Source: Reclinomonas americana ATCC 50394 (taxonomy: Eukaryota > Jakobida > Jakobea > Jakobida). From it: a stretch of DNA of 64,000 bases. Of this stretch, positions 8,405 to 17,760 are shown one piece after another. The notes beneath the pieces are model-generated. The model did no database searches. It saw nothing but the letters and a program-made list of their open reading frames with translations, and was not told the origin of the DNA. Location of the stretch: assembly GCA_048213135.1 (NCBI GenBank), contig PS015009.1, positions 682,001-746,000 of the forward strand, read 5' to 3'. Positions within the stretch are counted from its first letter, which is position 1, and the number at the start of each line of letters is the position of its first letter. A program made the translations under genes and the position numbers.

Positions 8405-9808
8405 ATGTTCATCAAGCAATTATATACCGGCTGTCTCAGCGAGGCGGCCTATTACATCGAAAGTGAAGGTGAGGCCGCTATCATCGACCCTCTTCGCGAT
8501 ATTGATGAGTACATTGCGCTGGCAGAGGAAAGAAACGCCGGCATCAAGTATATCTTTGAAACCCATTTCCACGCCGATTTTGTAAGCGGACATCTTGACC
8601 TTGCCAAGGCCACCGGTGCACCGATCATTTATGGCCCCGGCGCTCAAACCGCGTTCAAAGCCTACAACAGCAACGACGGCGAAGTCTTCAAACTGGGTAA
8701 AGTCACCATTGAAGTTTTGCATACACCGGGTCACACGATTGAAAGCACCTGCTACCTGCTGCGCAACGAAGAAGGTGAACCTCATGCCCTCTTCACCGGC
8801 GATACGCTTTTTGTGGGTGATGTTGGCCGTCCCGATCTCAGCAGCGGTGATCTCACCAGCGAAGAACTGGCAGGTATTATGTACGACACGCTGCAAAATA
8901 AAATACTGCCACTCCCCGACCAGGTAATTGTATATCCTGCTCATGGCGCCGGCAGCAGTTGTGGTAAAAATTTAGGTCCTGAGACCTACAGTACTATCGG
9001 CGAACAAAAACGCACCAACTATGCGTTGCAGCCACAAACCCGCGACGAATTCATCAGGGCGGTAACCGACGGACTGGCTGTAGCACCCAAATATTTCGCT
9101 ATTAACGCGAAGATCAATATGGAAGGCTACGACAGCCTGGAGGAAGTTAAACAGAACGGGCTTACACCGCTCGACCTGGTGGCATTTAAAGAACAAATGG
9201 CCGATGGTGTTATGATACTGGATACCCGACATGCTTCAGTATTCACACAGGGCTTTATCCCTGGCAGCATTTTCATTGGCCTTGAAGGAAGGTTCGCGGA
9301 ATGGGCAGGCAGCCTTTTGCCTTTCGATCAGCCGATGATACTGGTTACGGAACCCGGCGCTGAAGAAGAAACCGTGATACGTTTATCAAGAGTTGGTTTT
9401 GACAAAATGAAAGGCTACCTGAAAGGTGGTTTCGAGACCTGGAGTACATCCGGTGAACCCACCGACCTGGTGATAGATGTGGAATCTGACGAACTGGCCA
9501 TGGACATCCCTCACGATCCCAACCTGCTCATCGTTGATGTACGCAAGGAAACCGAATTTGCTGACGGACATGTAAAGAATGCAGAGAACTTCCCGCTGAA
9601 TGACATGACCGATGTAATGAAACTGTCGCATTTTGAAGACAGCCAGAACCTGTACATACATTGTGCCGGCGGCTATCGCAGTGTGATCGCCATTTCTTTA
9701 CTGAAACGCCAGGGCATTCACAACCTCCGCAATGTACTGGGTGGCTGGAGTAAGATCAGGAACCAGGAAGGCATTAAAATAGAGAAAGACGCAAGTGTGC
9801 TGAATTAA
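8405..9808 (+). CDS. CstB-like persulfide dioxygenase with two rhodanese domains
   Basis: A 467-aa fusion. Residues 1-230 are a metallo-beta-lactamase fold of the ETHE1 type with THFHADF (H54, H56, D58) and H63. Residues 265-350 are a rhodanese-like domain whose active-site loop lacks Cys (VTEPGAEE), that is, a pseudo-rhodanese. Residues 370-455 are a second rhodanese with an intact loop HCAGGYRS (C420). This order matches CstB of Staphylococcus, which oxidises low-molecular-weight persulfides to sulfite/thiosulfate. It forms a locus with the upstream ArsR-type gene and probably detoxifies sulfide/persulfide in the cytoplasm. Confidence 0.9.
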   Translation: MFIKQLYTGCLSEAAYYIESEGEAAIIDPLRDIDEYIALAEERNAGIKYIFETHFHADFVSGHLDLAKATGAPIIYGPGAQTAFKAYNSNDGEVFKLGKVTIEVLHTPGHTIESTCYLLRNEEGEPHALFTGDTLFVGDVGRPDLSSGDLTSEELAGIMYDTLQNKILPLPDQVIVYPAHGAGSSCGKNLGPETYSTIGEQKRTNYALQPQTRDEFIRAVTDGLAVAPKYFAINAKINMEGYDSLEEVKQNGLTPLDLVAFKEQMADGVMILDTRHASVFTQGFIPGSIFIGLEGRFAEWAGSLLPFDQPMILVTEPGAEEETVIRLSRVGFDKMKGYLKGGFETWSTSGEPTDLVIDVESDELAMDIPHDPNLLIVDVRKETEFADGHVKNAENFPLNDMTDVMKLSHFEDSQNLYIHCAGGYRSVIAISLLKRQGIHNLRNVLGGWSKIRNQEGIKIEKDASVLN

Positions 9809-9841
9809 TCTGGTTTTCAGTATGCACTACTACTATATTCA

Positions 9842-9872
9842 CGGAGCAGGAAATTTCTGCTCCGTTTTTTAT
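9842..9872 (+). terminator. Rho-independent terminator
   Basis: CGGAGCAG and CTGCTCCG form a perfect stem around AAATTT-type loop sequence and are followed by TTTTTTATT. It lies between the convergent dioxygenase and acyltransferase genes. Confidence 0.85.
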
Positions 9873-10771
9873 TGTACGGGAGGAGGAGTTGTATCAATCC
9901 ATTCTTTTTCAAATTCAGGCGTGTAATTGAATTTCCAGCGGCGATGACTCCAGAGATAGATGTCAGGTTCTTCGGTGATCGCCATTTCCAGGTAATCGCG
10001 GTATAAACGTGTCAGTTCACCCTGCTGAAGGGTGGAAGTATCTTTACAAACCAGTTTGAACTCCGACTGGTATCGCCCCCTGCCCTTCTTGACCATTCTT
10101 CCGAACACGACTGCTTCTTTCTTGATCATTGCATTCTTTTCCGGCCCTTTGATAAAGGGGGTTGGCCTTCCGAAAAAGTTAAGCCAGTAGCCGCTTGCCG
10201 CTGCCGCAGGAGTTTGGTCGGCAATAAGCGTAAGCACATGCACTTTCTTTCTCCATTTTACCAGCCCGAAGCGCATATTCGTTGCCGGTAGTAACTCGGT
10301 ACCAAACCGGGCACGCATGTTAAAGAACAGCTTGTCCAATGGTTTACTGCTGATGGGCATATACACAATCACCGTAGGCTGTTTTACATGTATTGCCATG
10401 TGCAGGTTGATCCATTCCCAGTTGAACTGGTGCCCGCCATGGAACTGACAGGAAATGCCTTCGCGGTTTAGTTCCTCGAATATGCTCATATCGCCGGTAC
10501 AATGCTTTTCAAAAAAAGAGCGGCTGGCAGAGATACACTTGAGTGTCTCGATAAAGTTATCCGTGAAATTGCGGTGAAACTTCCTGGCGATCTTTTTTCT
10601 TTCTTCCTCCGTTTTTGAAGGAAAGGCGATGTGAATATTCTGCTCAATGATCTTTCTCCTGTAACCGATCATCCGGAACAGCAGGAATGCCGTGATGTCG
10701 CTGATGACATACATCACCGGCAGCGGCAGCAGGGAAACCAGGTATAAAAAGCCATACAGGATGTAATACAT
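9869..10771 (-). CDS. LpxL/HtrB-type lipid A acyltransferase
   Basis: A 300-aa member of the lysophospholipid/lipid A acyltransferase family. An N-terminal hydrophobic anchor (YLVSLLPLPVMYVISDITAFLLF) is followed by the catalytic HX4E motif HQFNWE near residue 115 and by the conserved ADQTP segment. It adds a secondary acyl chain to lipid A or makes a related lipid at the inner membrane. The start is 15 bp downstream of the nadB stop, so the two are one operon. Confidence 0.9.
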   Translation of the reverse strand: MYYILYGFLYLVSLLPLPVMYVISDITAFLLFRMIGYRRKIIEQNIHIAFPSKTEEERKKIARKFHRNFTDNFIETLKCISASRSFFEKHCTGDMSIFEELNREGISCQFHGGHQFNWEWINLHMAIHVKQPTVIVYMPISSKPLDKLFFNMRARFGTELLPATNMRFGLVKWRKKVHVLTLIADQTPAAAASGYWLNFFGRPTPFIKGPEKNAMIKKEAVVFGRMVKKGRGRYQSEFKLVCKDTSTLQQGELTRLYRDYLEMAITEEPDIYLWSHRRWKFNYTPEFEKEWIDTTPPPVQ

Positions 10772-10786
10772 GCTTTGTGTTGGGGT

Positions 10787-12385
10787 TTACAGGATAATGT
10801 TTTGCGGCCTTTCACTCTTACCGGGGTAATCGGTATTATAATGCAGCCCCCGGCTTTCCTGCCTGAACTGCGCACATTTTACAATAAGATAGGCCACGGT
10901 GATCATATTCCGCAGTTCACACAGCTGTGGCGACACGGCAGTACGCTGGTAAAGCGCCTGCGTTTCTTCATGCAAAAGGTCGAGACGTTTCATGGCCCGG
11001 TTCAGCCTTTCGTTGTTGCGTACAATGCCTACATAATCGCTCATCAGCAACTTCAGTTCCTTTACACTCTGCGTGATCAGGATCATTTCTTTGGGCGCAT
11101 TGGTGCCATCGGCTTTCCAGTCGGGGATATCAGCACGGAATGCTATTGCTTCGATATGCTGTACGGCATCGAGGTAGCTGCGGTGCGCAAACACCATGGC
11201 TTCGAGTAAGGAGTTACTGGCCAGGCGGTTGGCGCCATGCAAACCGGTGGAAGCGCATTCTCCTGCAGCATACAGGTGTTTTACGGAAGTCCTTCCCCAA
11301 TCGTCTGTTTTAATACCGCCGCAACTGTAGTGTGCCGCGGGAGCAACAGGTATCATGGTTGTGGTAATGTCGATGCCTATGCTCATGCACTTCTCATAAA
11401 TATTGGGGAAGTGCTCAATGAATTTTTCTTTACTGAAGTGCCGGCAATCGAGGTATACATGTTCGGTACCGCTGATCTTCATTTCATTGTCGATAGCGCG
11501 GGCCACAATATCTCGGGGCGCCAGGTCTTTACGTTCATCGTACCGTTCCATAAAAGCCTCTCCGGCATGATTGCGGAGAATACCGCCGTCGCCGCGTACG
11601 GCTTCGGTAATGAGAAAACTTTGCCCCCTTACGCCGGGCTCGTACAAAGCGGTGGGGTGGAACTGGATGAACTCCATGTTCTCTATCCTTCCTTTAGCCC
11701 GGTACAACATGGCTACACCATCACCGGTCGCGATGGCGGGGTTGGTGGTGCTGCGGTATACCTGCCCGTTGCCACCGGTAGCCATCAGCGTGATCTTGGC
11801 GTTTATCCTTTCAATTTTGTTGGTGGCCAGGTTCAGCACGTATACGCCGTAACATTCTATATCCTGGGTTGACTTGGTAACCAGGTATCCCAAATGATGC
11901 TGGGTGATGATGTCGAGCACAAAACAATGACTCACCAGCTGAATATTGGATGTTTTAGCGATGGCGGCCAGCAGGGCTCGTTCCATTTCCTTACCGGTTA
12001 CATCTTTATGGTGCAGTATCCTGAATTCGCTGTGTCCGCCTTCGCGGCCGAGTGCGAAATCACCATCTTTATCTTTATCGAAATTGGCGCCCCATTCAAT
12101 GATCTCCCTGATCCTTTCCACCCCTTCCTTCACCACAATCTCCACCACGTGGGGATTGCAGAGGCCGTCGCCGGCAACCAGGGTATCTTCTATATGTTTG
12201 TCGAAACTGTCTTTATCGAAATCCATTACACCGGCAATACCACCCTGGGCATACTTGGTATTGGTTTCGTCGCTTTGTGTTTTGGTGAGAATGGTAATGG
12301 TCTTATCCGGGCAGGCCTGCGCCACTTTCAAAGCGTAGGTAAGTCCCGCGATACCACTGCCGATAACAAGGAAGTCTGTCTGCAT
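10787..12385 (-). CDS. nadB: L-aspartate oxidase
   Basis: A 532-aa FAD enzyme that oxidises L-aspartate to iminoaspartate, the first step of de novo NAD synthesis. The N-terminal dinucleotide motif VIGSGIAGLTYAL and the flavin-binding HYSCGGI plus GECASTGLHGANRLASNSLLEA are all recognisable. Length fits NadB. The partner genes nadA and nadC are not in the window. It sits between ispG and the acyltransferase on the same strand. Confidence 0.96.
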   Translation of the reverse strand: MQTDFLVIGSGIAGLTYALKVAQACPDKTITILTKTQSDETNTKYAQGGIAGVMDFDKDSFDKHIEDTLVAGDGLCNPHVVEIVVKEGVERIREIIEWGANFDKDKDGDFALGREGGHSEFRILHHKDVTGKEMERALLAAIAKTSNIQLVSHCFVLDIITQHHLGYLVTKSTQDIECYGVYVLNLATNKIERINAKITLMATGGNGQVYRSTTNPAIATGDGVAMLYRAKGRIENMEFIQFHPTALYEPGVRGQSFLITEAVRGDGGILRNHAGEAFMERYDERKDLAPRDIVARAIDNEMKISGTEHVYLDCRHFSKEKFIEHFPNIYEKCMSIGIDITTTMIPVAPAAHYSCGGIKTDDWGRTSVKHLYAAGECASTGLHGANRLASNSLLEAMVFAHRSYLDAVQHIEAIAFRADIPDWKADGTNAPKEMILITQSVKELKLLMSDYVGIVRNNERLNRAMKRLDLLHEETQALYQRTAVSPQLCELRNMITVAYLIVKCAQFRQESRGLHYNTDYPGKSERPQNIIL

Positions 12386-12441
12386 ATGTTTGATTGGCGC
12401 CGCAAGTAAGGCGGCTGCAAAACTGCGTTTATACGTAAGGT

Positions 12442-14424
12442 TTATACCGTTTGCAATTCAACCCAGGCCTCATTTTCCTTTAACAGGTTGATGAGTTCGT
12501 CCACCGCCACAGCGCTGTCGATATTGCGTTTTACCACTTCTTTTCCTTTGTACAGGGTGATCTTTCCCACGCCGCTGCCAACATATCCAAAATCGGCATC
12601 GGCCATTTCGCCGGGGCCGTTAACGATACAGCCCATAATGGCGATCTTTACGCCTTTCAGGTGGTTGGTTACGGCCCTTATTCTTGCCGTGGTTTCCTGC
12701 AGGTCAAATAAAGTACGTCCGCAACTCGGACAACTGATATACTCTGTTTTGGAAATGCGTGTACGTGTGGCCTGCAAAATACCGAAGGCGATGGAATGCA
12801 ACAGGGCTGCCGGCGTGGTTACCGACGCGTTGGAAAAATGATAGCCAAAGCATACACCGTCGCCGAAACCATCAAGCAGCAATCCGCCGGTTTCAACGGC
12901 ATAATGGATAAGGCTTTCGTCAGTATGCGCATGATTACTGTCGCAGATGACAATAGCCGGGGCCGTGATCCCTTTTTCTTCCAGTTCCACAAACATCCTG
13001 CGAATGCTTTGCAGGGCATTGGTATTGGTTGAACTCAGTGCCAGTACTACGGTGGCGTCATTTTTTATTTTATCGAAGAATGTGTCCGGTCCCTGGTCGG
13101 GGTATCCAGCGGAATAACAATCCACCATCACAAAATTCTGCACCGCGGATCGCTGAACACCATCATTGATATATTGCTGCGCATCAAACAGCGGAACATA
13201 TTTTTCCTTGTCTGCCGCGTTTACCCAGGCATTGTGGTACTGCAGTACTTTGACAGTGCCGGGGAGGGCAAAATCCAGTTCCTGGTTACCGGTGAAAATA
13301 TAATCGGCCGCCGCATCGGCGATATGCCATTTATCCATGGCCTCATCATAAGAATAACCGATCTCCTGCAGGTGCGCAGGTGTGATATGCTGTATTTTAC
13401 TGAGGTCAGCCACCACTACAGGCACGTGTTTGCCGCCTACATTGGTGACTTCACGGGTCTCTCTTCTTTTATAATCAAATGGTGAGTAAGGCAGTTTGCC
13501 GGGATCGGGAACATCAGTACTGGTAGCAGCACGTTCAGTATATCTTTTCACGATATCGCGGCATACCGGTATTTCCAGCTCCGGGTCTTCGGTGAGTGAA
13601 ACGCGGATGGTATCGCCGATGCCGTCTTCGAGCAGTGTGCCAATACCAATGGCGCTTTTGATCCTCCCGTCTTCGCCATCGCCTGCTTCTGTAACGCCGA
13701 GGTGCAGCGGATAACATTCGCCGAATTCGTCCATCATATGATTGATGAGCAAACGATAGGCCTGTACCATCACCTGCGGGTTACTGCTCTTCATGCTCAG
13801 TATGATCTGGTGATAATCGAGGCTGCGGGCGATGCGCAGGAATTCCATAGCGCTTTCCACCATACCCATGGCGGTATCGCCGTAGCGGCTCATGATCCTG
13901 TCGCTGAGGCTGCCGTGGTTGGTACCGATGCGCATAGCAGTTCCATGTTCTTTGCAGATGAGTACTAGTGGCGTGAACCTCTCTCTTATCCGCTCAATCT
14001 CTTCCGCGTATTCCGCATCGGTATATTCTATCTGTTCAAATTTTTTCTTGTCAACATAATTGCCGGGGTTCACCCTTACTTTTTCCACTATTCTTGCGGC
14101 GATCTCGGCGGCGTTGGGCGTAAAGTGAATGTCGGCTACCAGCGGCGTGGTATACCCTCTCCTGCGCAGTTCATCTTTAATGTGCTGCAGGTTCTCCGCT
14201 TCTTTTTTCGACGGTGCCGTTATCCTCACCAGTTCCGCCCCGGCCTCAATACAGCGGATGGTTTGTTCCACCGTAGCCAGGGTATCCATGGTATCGGTGG
14301 TGGTCATGGTCTGTACCCTTACCGGGTGGCCATTGCCGAGCAAAAGGTCACCGATCTTCACTTCCCGGGTAGGGAGGCGCTTATAGGTGGTGAGGGATTC
14401 ACAATACAACTGCATATACATCAA
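12442..14424 (-). CDS. ispG: 4-hydroxy-3-methylbut-2-enyl-diphosphate synthase (long form)
   Basis: IspG/GcpE of the methylerythritol phosphate isoprenoid pathway. At 660 aa it is the long type with a large central insert, as in Bacteroidota, chlamydiae and plants. The N-terminal TIM barrel is clear (VKIGDLLLGNGHPVRVQTMTT) and the C-terminal 4Fe-4S domain has its ligands in CPSCGRT and GCIVNGPGE. The start could be ATG 14424 or the third codon ATG. No other MEP genes are nearby. Confidence 0.96.
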   Translation of the reverse strand: MMYMQLYCESLTTYKRLPTREVKIGDLLLGNGHPVRVQTMTTTDTMDTLATVEQTIRCIEAGAELVRITAPSKKEAENLQHIKDELRRRGYTTPLVADIHFTPNAAEIAARIVEKVRVNPGNYVDKKKFEQIEYTDAEYAEEIERIRERFTPLVLICKEHGTAMRIGTNHGSLSDRIMSRYGDTAMGMVESAMEFLRIARSLDYHQIILSMKSSNPQVMVQAYRLLINHMMDEFGECYPLHLGVTEAGDGEDGRIKSAIGIGTLLEDGIGDTIRVSLTEDPELEIPVCRDIVKRYTERAATSTDVPDPGKLPYSPFDYKRRETREVTNVGGKHVPVVVADLSKIQHITPAHLQEIGYSYDEAMDKWHIADAAADYIFTGNQELDFALPGTVKVLQYHNAWVNAADKEKYVPLFDAQQYINDGVQRSAVQNFVMVDCYSAGYPDQGPDTFFDKIKNDATVVLALSSTNTNALQSIRRMFVELEEKGITAPAIVICDSNHAHTDESLIHYAVETGGLLLDGFGDGVCFGYHFSNASVTTPAALLHSIAFGILQATRTRISKTEYISCPSCGRTLFDLQETTARIRAVTNHLKGVKIAIMGCIVNGPGEMADADFGYVGSGVGKITLYKGKEVVKRNIDSAVAVDELINLLKENEAWVELQTV

Positions 14425-14601
14425 AATGAAGTGTAAAAATAACGAAAATGAAGCAGATGCGGATTATCGAAGAAGCTGACCGGTTGACGATTTACGATTG
14501 GTCATTCACTTATTACCAGGCTGTTTTCCGTAATAAAATCAGGGAACAGTAGGTCTCTCCATCCATTGGTTCATTTGCATGTCTGCAAATTTTCAAATTG
14601 A

Positions 14602-16287
14602 TTACCAGTCTTTATCCGGTTTTGATGCCGACCCGGTATTGAGGCGCTTCATTTTGTCCTGCAGGTTCTTTTCTTCCTGTAACAGGGCTTTCAGTTTTTC
14701 CTCGGCGTCCTGTTTGGATATTTTTGAGGGAGAAGGTTTTTGTTGCTGCTGATCCTGTTCCTGCTGTTTCTTCTGCTGGTCTTTTTGCTGCTGGTCTTTC
14801 TTTTTCTGATCCTGCTTATCGTTCTTGTTGTCTTTCTTTTGCTGCTGTTGCTGTTGTATGAGGGCCTTTTGCAGGTTTTGCCTGGCATCTTCATCCTGCG
14901 GGTTCAGCTTCAGCGCCTGTTTGTACGCCTCAATACATTCGGGTATCTTTTTATTGTTTTGCAGTACCACACCTTTATTATACAATGCCCTTGATTTGCC
15001 GGCAGCGGAACCTTCATACTTCGCCGCGTTATCATAAGCCAGCACCGATTCATCGGGCTTGCTGTTGCGGTAAAGGGCATTGCCCAGGTTGTATTGCGCT
15101 GTGCTGTTGGACTCTGTTTTAGCTGTTACTTTCCTGTAATTATCTGCTGCGGCCTGGTATTCTTTTTTTGAATACGCATCGTTGCCCTGTTTGATGATCT
15201 TTTTGTCACCCTGTGCCTGCCCCAGGAAAGGCAGCAGTATAAGAGCCAACGCAGCAGTAGGTTTCAGCTTGTTTTGTAAAGACCGGGCTGCTATTTTCCG
15301 GCGTTCGCTTACCAGTATTTCCAGCACTAACAATACCAGGGCGATACCCAGCAGCCAGGGGAAATAACTGTAGTAGTTCATGAGTGAATCTTCTGTAACC
15401 GTACGCTGATCCATACTGTTGAGTTGTGCTTCCAGCCGGGTCACCACATCATCGGTATTGCCAAGCAACTGGTAAAGACCGTTGCCTTTTTCGGCTACGC
15501 CCATCAGTTCTTTTTCGTTCAGTTTAGTAATAACCACGTTACCATCTTTATCCCTTTTAGCCTCATTGGTCAGTTCATCGGTAATGGTAGTGCCTTCAGG
15601 CGATCCTACACCGATGGTATTGATGATGATGCCTTCATCCGCCATTTGCCCGGCTACTGTGAAAGCGCCTTCATCGTGGTCTTCCCCATCGCTGATGAGT
15701 ATGACGGCCTTATATTTTTTTTCTTTGGCGTTAAACGCGGCAAAACTCATTTTGAGGGCGTCGCCCAGTACGGTGCCCTGCGTGGGTACGGCATCAGGCG
15801 AGGCGGAAGACAGGTACATTTTCGCGGCGCTGTGATCGCCGGTCAGCGGCATTTGCAGGTACGCTTTGCCGGCAAATACCACCAGCCCTATCCTGTCGTT
15901 GGAAAGTTTATCGATCAGCCGGGCCACCACCTGTTTGGCTTTTTCCAGCCGGGAGGGCTGTACGTCACGGGCCAGCATGCTTTTGCTTACATCCAGCACG
16001 ATCATCACATCAATACCGTTGCGGCTTATTTTTTCGCTGCCAGATGGGGTACGGGGATTGGCAAAGGCCAGCACCCCGGCGGCAAAAGCCAGCAGCACCA
16101 GCACAAATTTCCAGGCGTAACGTTGCGGGGAATAATAACGGGTGATCTCTTTAACCAGTCTTTCATCGCCGATCTTTTTCGCCGTTTTCCTTTTCCAGCG
16201 TAATACCAGGAAAAACAGCAGTAACAGCACGGGAATGAGCGCCCCGGCCAACAGGAATTCGATATGCTGAAAACGGTAATTCATCAA
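14602..16287 (-). CDS. batB: BatB-BatC fusion: VWA domain plus TPR protein of the aerotolerance locus
   Basis: A 561-aa protein. N-terminal membrane segments at about 10-28 and 57-75, then a von Willebrand A domain with the MIDAS motif DVSKS near residue 97 and a further membrane segment near 310-328. After that a second hydrophobic stretch (ALALILLPFLGQAQ) resembles an internal signal anchor and precedes tetratricopeptide repeats and a very Gln/Lys-rich tail. The first part is BatB-like and the second BatC-like; in other Bacteroidota these are separate neighbours. batA, batD and the MoxR ATPase are not in the window on either side. Confidence 0.88.
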   Translation of the reverse strand: MMNYRFQHIEFLLAGALIPVLLLLFFLVLRWKRKTAKKIGDERLVKEITRYYSPQRYAWKFVLVLLAFAAGVLAFANPRTPSGSEKISRNGIDVMIVLDVSKSMLARDVQPSRLEKAKQVVARLIDKLSNDRIGLVVFAGKAYLQMPLTGDHSAAKMYLSSASPDAVPTQGTVLGDALKMSFAAFNAKEKKYKAVILISDGEDHDEGAFTVAGQMADEGIIINTIGVGSPEGTTITDELTNEAKRDKDGNVVITKLNEKELMGVAEKGNGLYQLLGNTDDVVTRLEAQLNSMDQRTVTEDSLMNYYSYFPWLLGIALVLLVLEILVSERRKIAARSLQNKLKPTAALALILLPFLGQAQGDKKIIKQGNDAYSKKEYQAAADNYRKVTAKTESNSTAQYNLGNALYRNSKPDESVLAYDNAAKYEGSAAGKSRALYNKGVVLQNNKKIPECIEAYKQALKLNPQDEDARQNLQKALIQQQQQQKKDNKNDKQDQKKKDQQQKDQQKKQQEQDQQQQKPSPSKISKQDAEEKLKALLQEEKNLQDKMKRLNTGSASKPDKDW

Positions 16288-16344
16288 TGCGGCAAATTAG
16301 CCATCCCGGGCAGATTGAAATTGTTAAATTACAGGAACGCTTTA

Positions 16345-17160
16345 TTATTTCTTTCCTTCAAAAAAGCCGAGGTGTTTGAGGATGCCTTTGGTGATATCCA
16401 TACGCACTTTATTGATATCTGTATTGGCATCCGGCGCTTTTACAAAGGTGACAAAGAAATATACATGGCGGTTCTCCTCTATCCAGCCCACTACCCAGCC
16501 AATACCATGCCCGTTTTCGTCGTCGCCCCAGCCGGTTTTGTAACTGAGCTTGTAAGCGGTATTGTTTTCCTGCAGCATAACGTCACGCACCATTTGCTGA
16601 ACGCTTTTACGGAAAGGCAACTGGTCGAAGTAGAGTTTCTTCATGAGGCCCAGTTGTTCGTCGGGAGAAATTTTAAGTTTATTGTTGAGCCAGAAAGAGT
16701 CGATGGGGCCATCCATATTCATATTGCCATATGACAGGGTGTCGATCCACCTGCGCATGGTGTCGCGGCCGATGCGCCTGGCCACTTCCTGGTAATAAGG
16801 TACGCAGCTCACCTGGAAGGCTTCTTTCATGCCCATATCCTTGTTCCAGAATTCAACGGGGCGTTTTACACCATCCCATTTGATCGTCATGGTATCGTTG
16901 GTGATTACACCTGTCTGCAGACCAATAAGCGAGTTCACCACCTTGAACGTGGAAGCCGGTGAAAAACGCATGGTATCCAGGCCCATGTTGTATACCCTTA
17001 CTGAGCCGTCGGTATTGTCGAGCATGGTAAAACAGCCGTCTACCTTATTGGCATCGAAATACTGTTTCAGGTCATTGTCTATTTTGGCTTTGTTTACCGA
17101 ACAGGAAGCCAATACAAAGGAAAGGACTGCCAGTACAGGGAATAGGTAATTTTTTTTCAT
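16345..17160 (-). CDS. Class D beta-lactamase, lipoprotein
   Basis: A 271-aa OXA-type serine beta-lactamase. The class D motifs fall close to the standard numbering: STFK with S70 and K73, SCV at 118-120, YGN at 144-146 and KTG at 208-210. The N-terminus has a lipobox (VLASC, C20), so the enzyme should be membrane-anchored. The ATG at 17160 was chosen over an upstream GTG at 17166 because it begins the signal peptide. It precedes the bat gene on the same strand by 57 bp. Activity on real beta-lactams is an inference. Confidence 0.9.
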   Translation of the reverse strand: MKKNYLFPVLAVLSFVLASCSVNKAKIDNDLKQYFDANKVDGCFTMLDNTDGSVRVYNMGLDTMRFSPASTFKVVNSLIGLQTGVITNDTMTIKWDGVKRPVEFWNKDMGMKEAFQVSCVPYYQEVARRIGRDTMRRWIDTLSYGNMNMDGPIDSFWLNNKLKISPDEQLGLMKKLYFDQLPFRKSVQQMVRDVMLQENNTAYKLSYKTGWGDDENGHGIGWVVGWIEENRHVYFFVTFVKAPDANTDINKVRMDITKGILKHLGFFEGKK

Positions 17161-17178
17161 TGACACAAGTTATAAAGA

Positions 17179-17760
17179 CTATCGTTTTTTCAGGTGTTGT
17201 GCGGTAGCTTCCAGGGCGGAATAAAAAGACTGTCCGAAACGCCTTACCAGCGCTTCTTTCAGGAAAACGTATACCGGCACTTTTAGTTTTTTACCGAGTG
17301 AGCAGGCGGCTTTACAGTTGTCTTCACGCGGTTCATAATTCACGTATACATTTTCGGTGTGCCTGCTTTCTTTAATGATCACGGGAAAAAGATGGCAGCT
17401 GATCGGTTTCTTCCATTTGATCTTTCCATCAAGGTAGGCCTGTTCGATGCCGCATTTTACTATTCCCTTTTCATCAACGATACCATATACGCATATCTTG
17501 CTCTCGATGGTGGGGGTTACCCAGCCAAACTCCTTGTCGTATACATAACGTCCCTGGCGGTTCAGTTCTTTAACGCTTTCCGCATTAAGATAAGGTTCCA
17601 CTTTATCGTACACCTCGTTGATCTTATCCAGTTCCTCTTTACGCAGCGGCGCGCCGGCGTCTCCGTCTACACAGCAGGCACCTTTGCATTTGGTGAGGTC
17701 GCATACAAATTGCTCGTTCAGCACCTCATCACTGACCAGTATATTGTCGATGGCGATCAT
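17179..17760 (-). CDS. DUF3109 Cys-rich protein
   Basis: A 193-aa protein with many conserved cysteines (CDLTKCKGACC near the N-terminus, CVYG, CGIEQAY, SCHLFP and CKAACSLG) in the pattern of the DUF3109/YkgJ-like group, which is thought to bind Zn or an Fe-S centre. The frame is open for another 70 codons upstream, but these lie in a repeat element, and ATG 17760 giving MIAIDNILV is the normal family start. The function is unknown. It lies 18 bp upstream of the beta-lactamase gene. Confidence 0.85.
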   Translation of the reverse strand: MIAIDNILVSDEVLNEQFVCDLTKCKGACCVDGDAGAPLRKEELDKINEVYDKVEPYLNAESVKELNRQGRYVYDKEFGWVTPTIESKICVYGIVDEKGIVKCGIEQAYLDGKIKWKKPISCHLFPVIIKESRHTENVYVNYEPREDNCKAACSLGKKLKVPVYVFLKEALVRRFGQSFYSALEATAQHLKKR

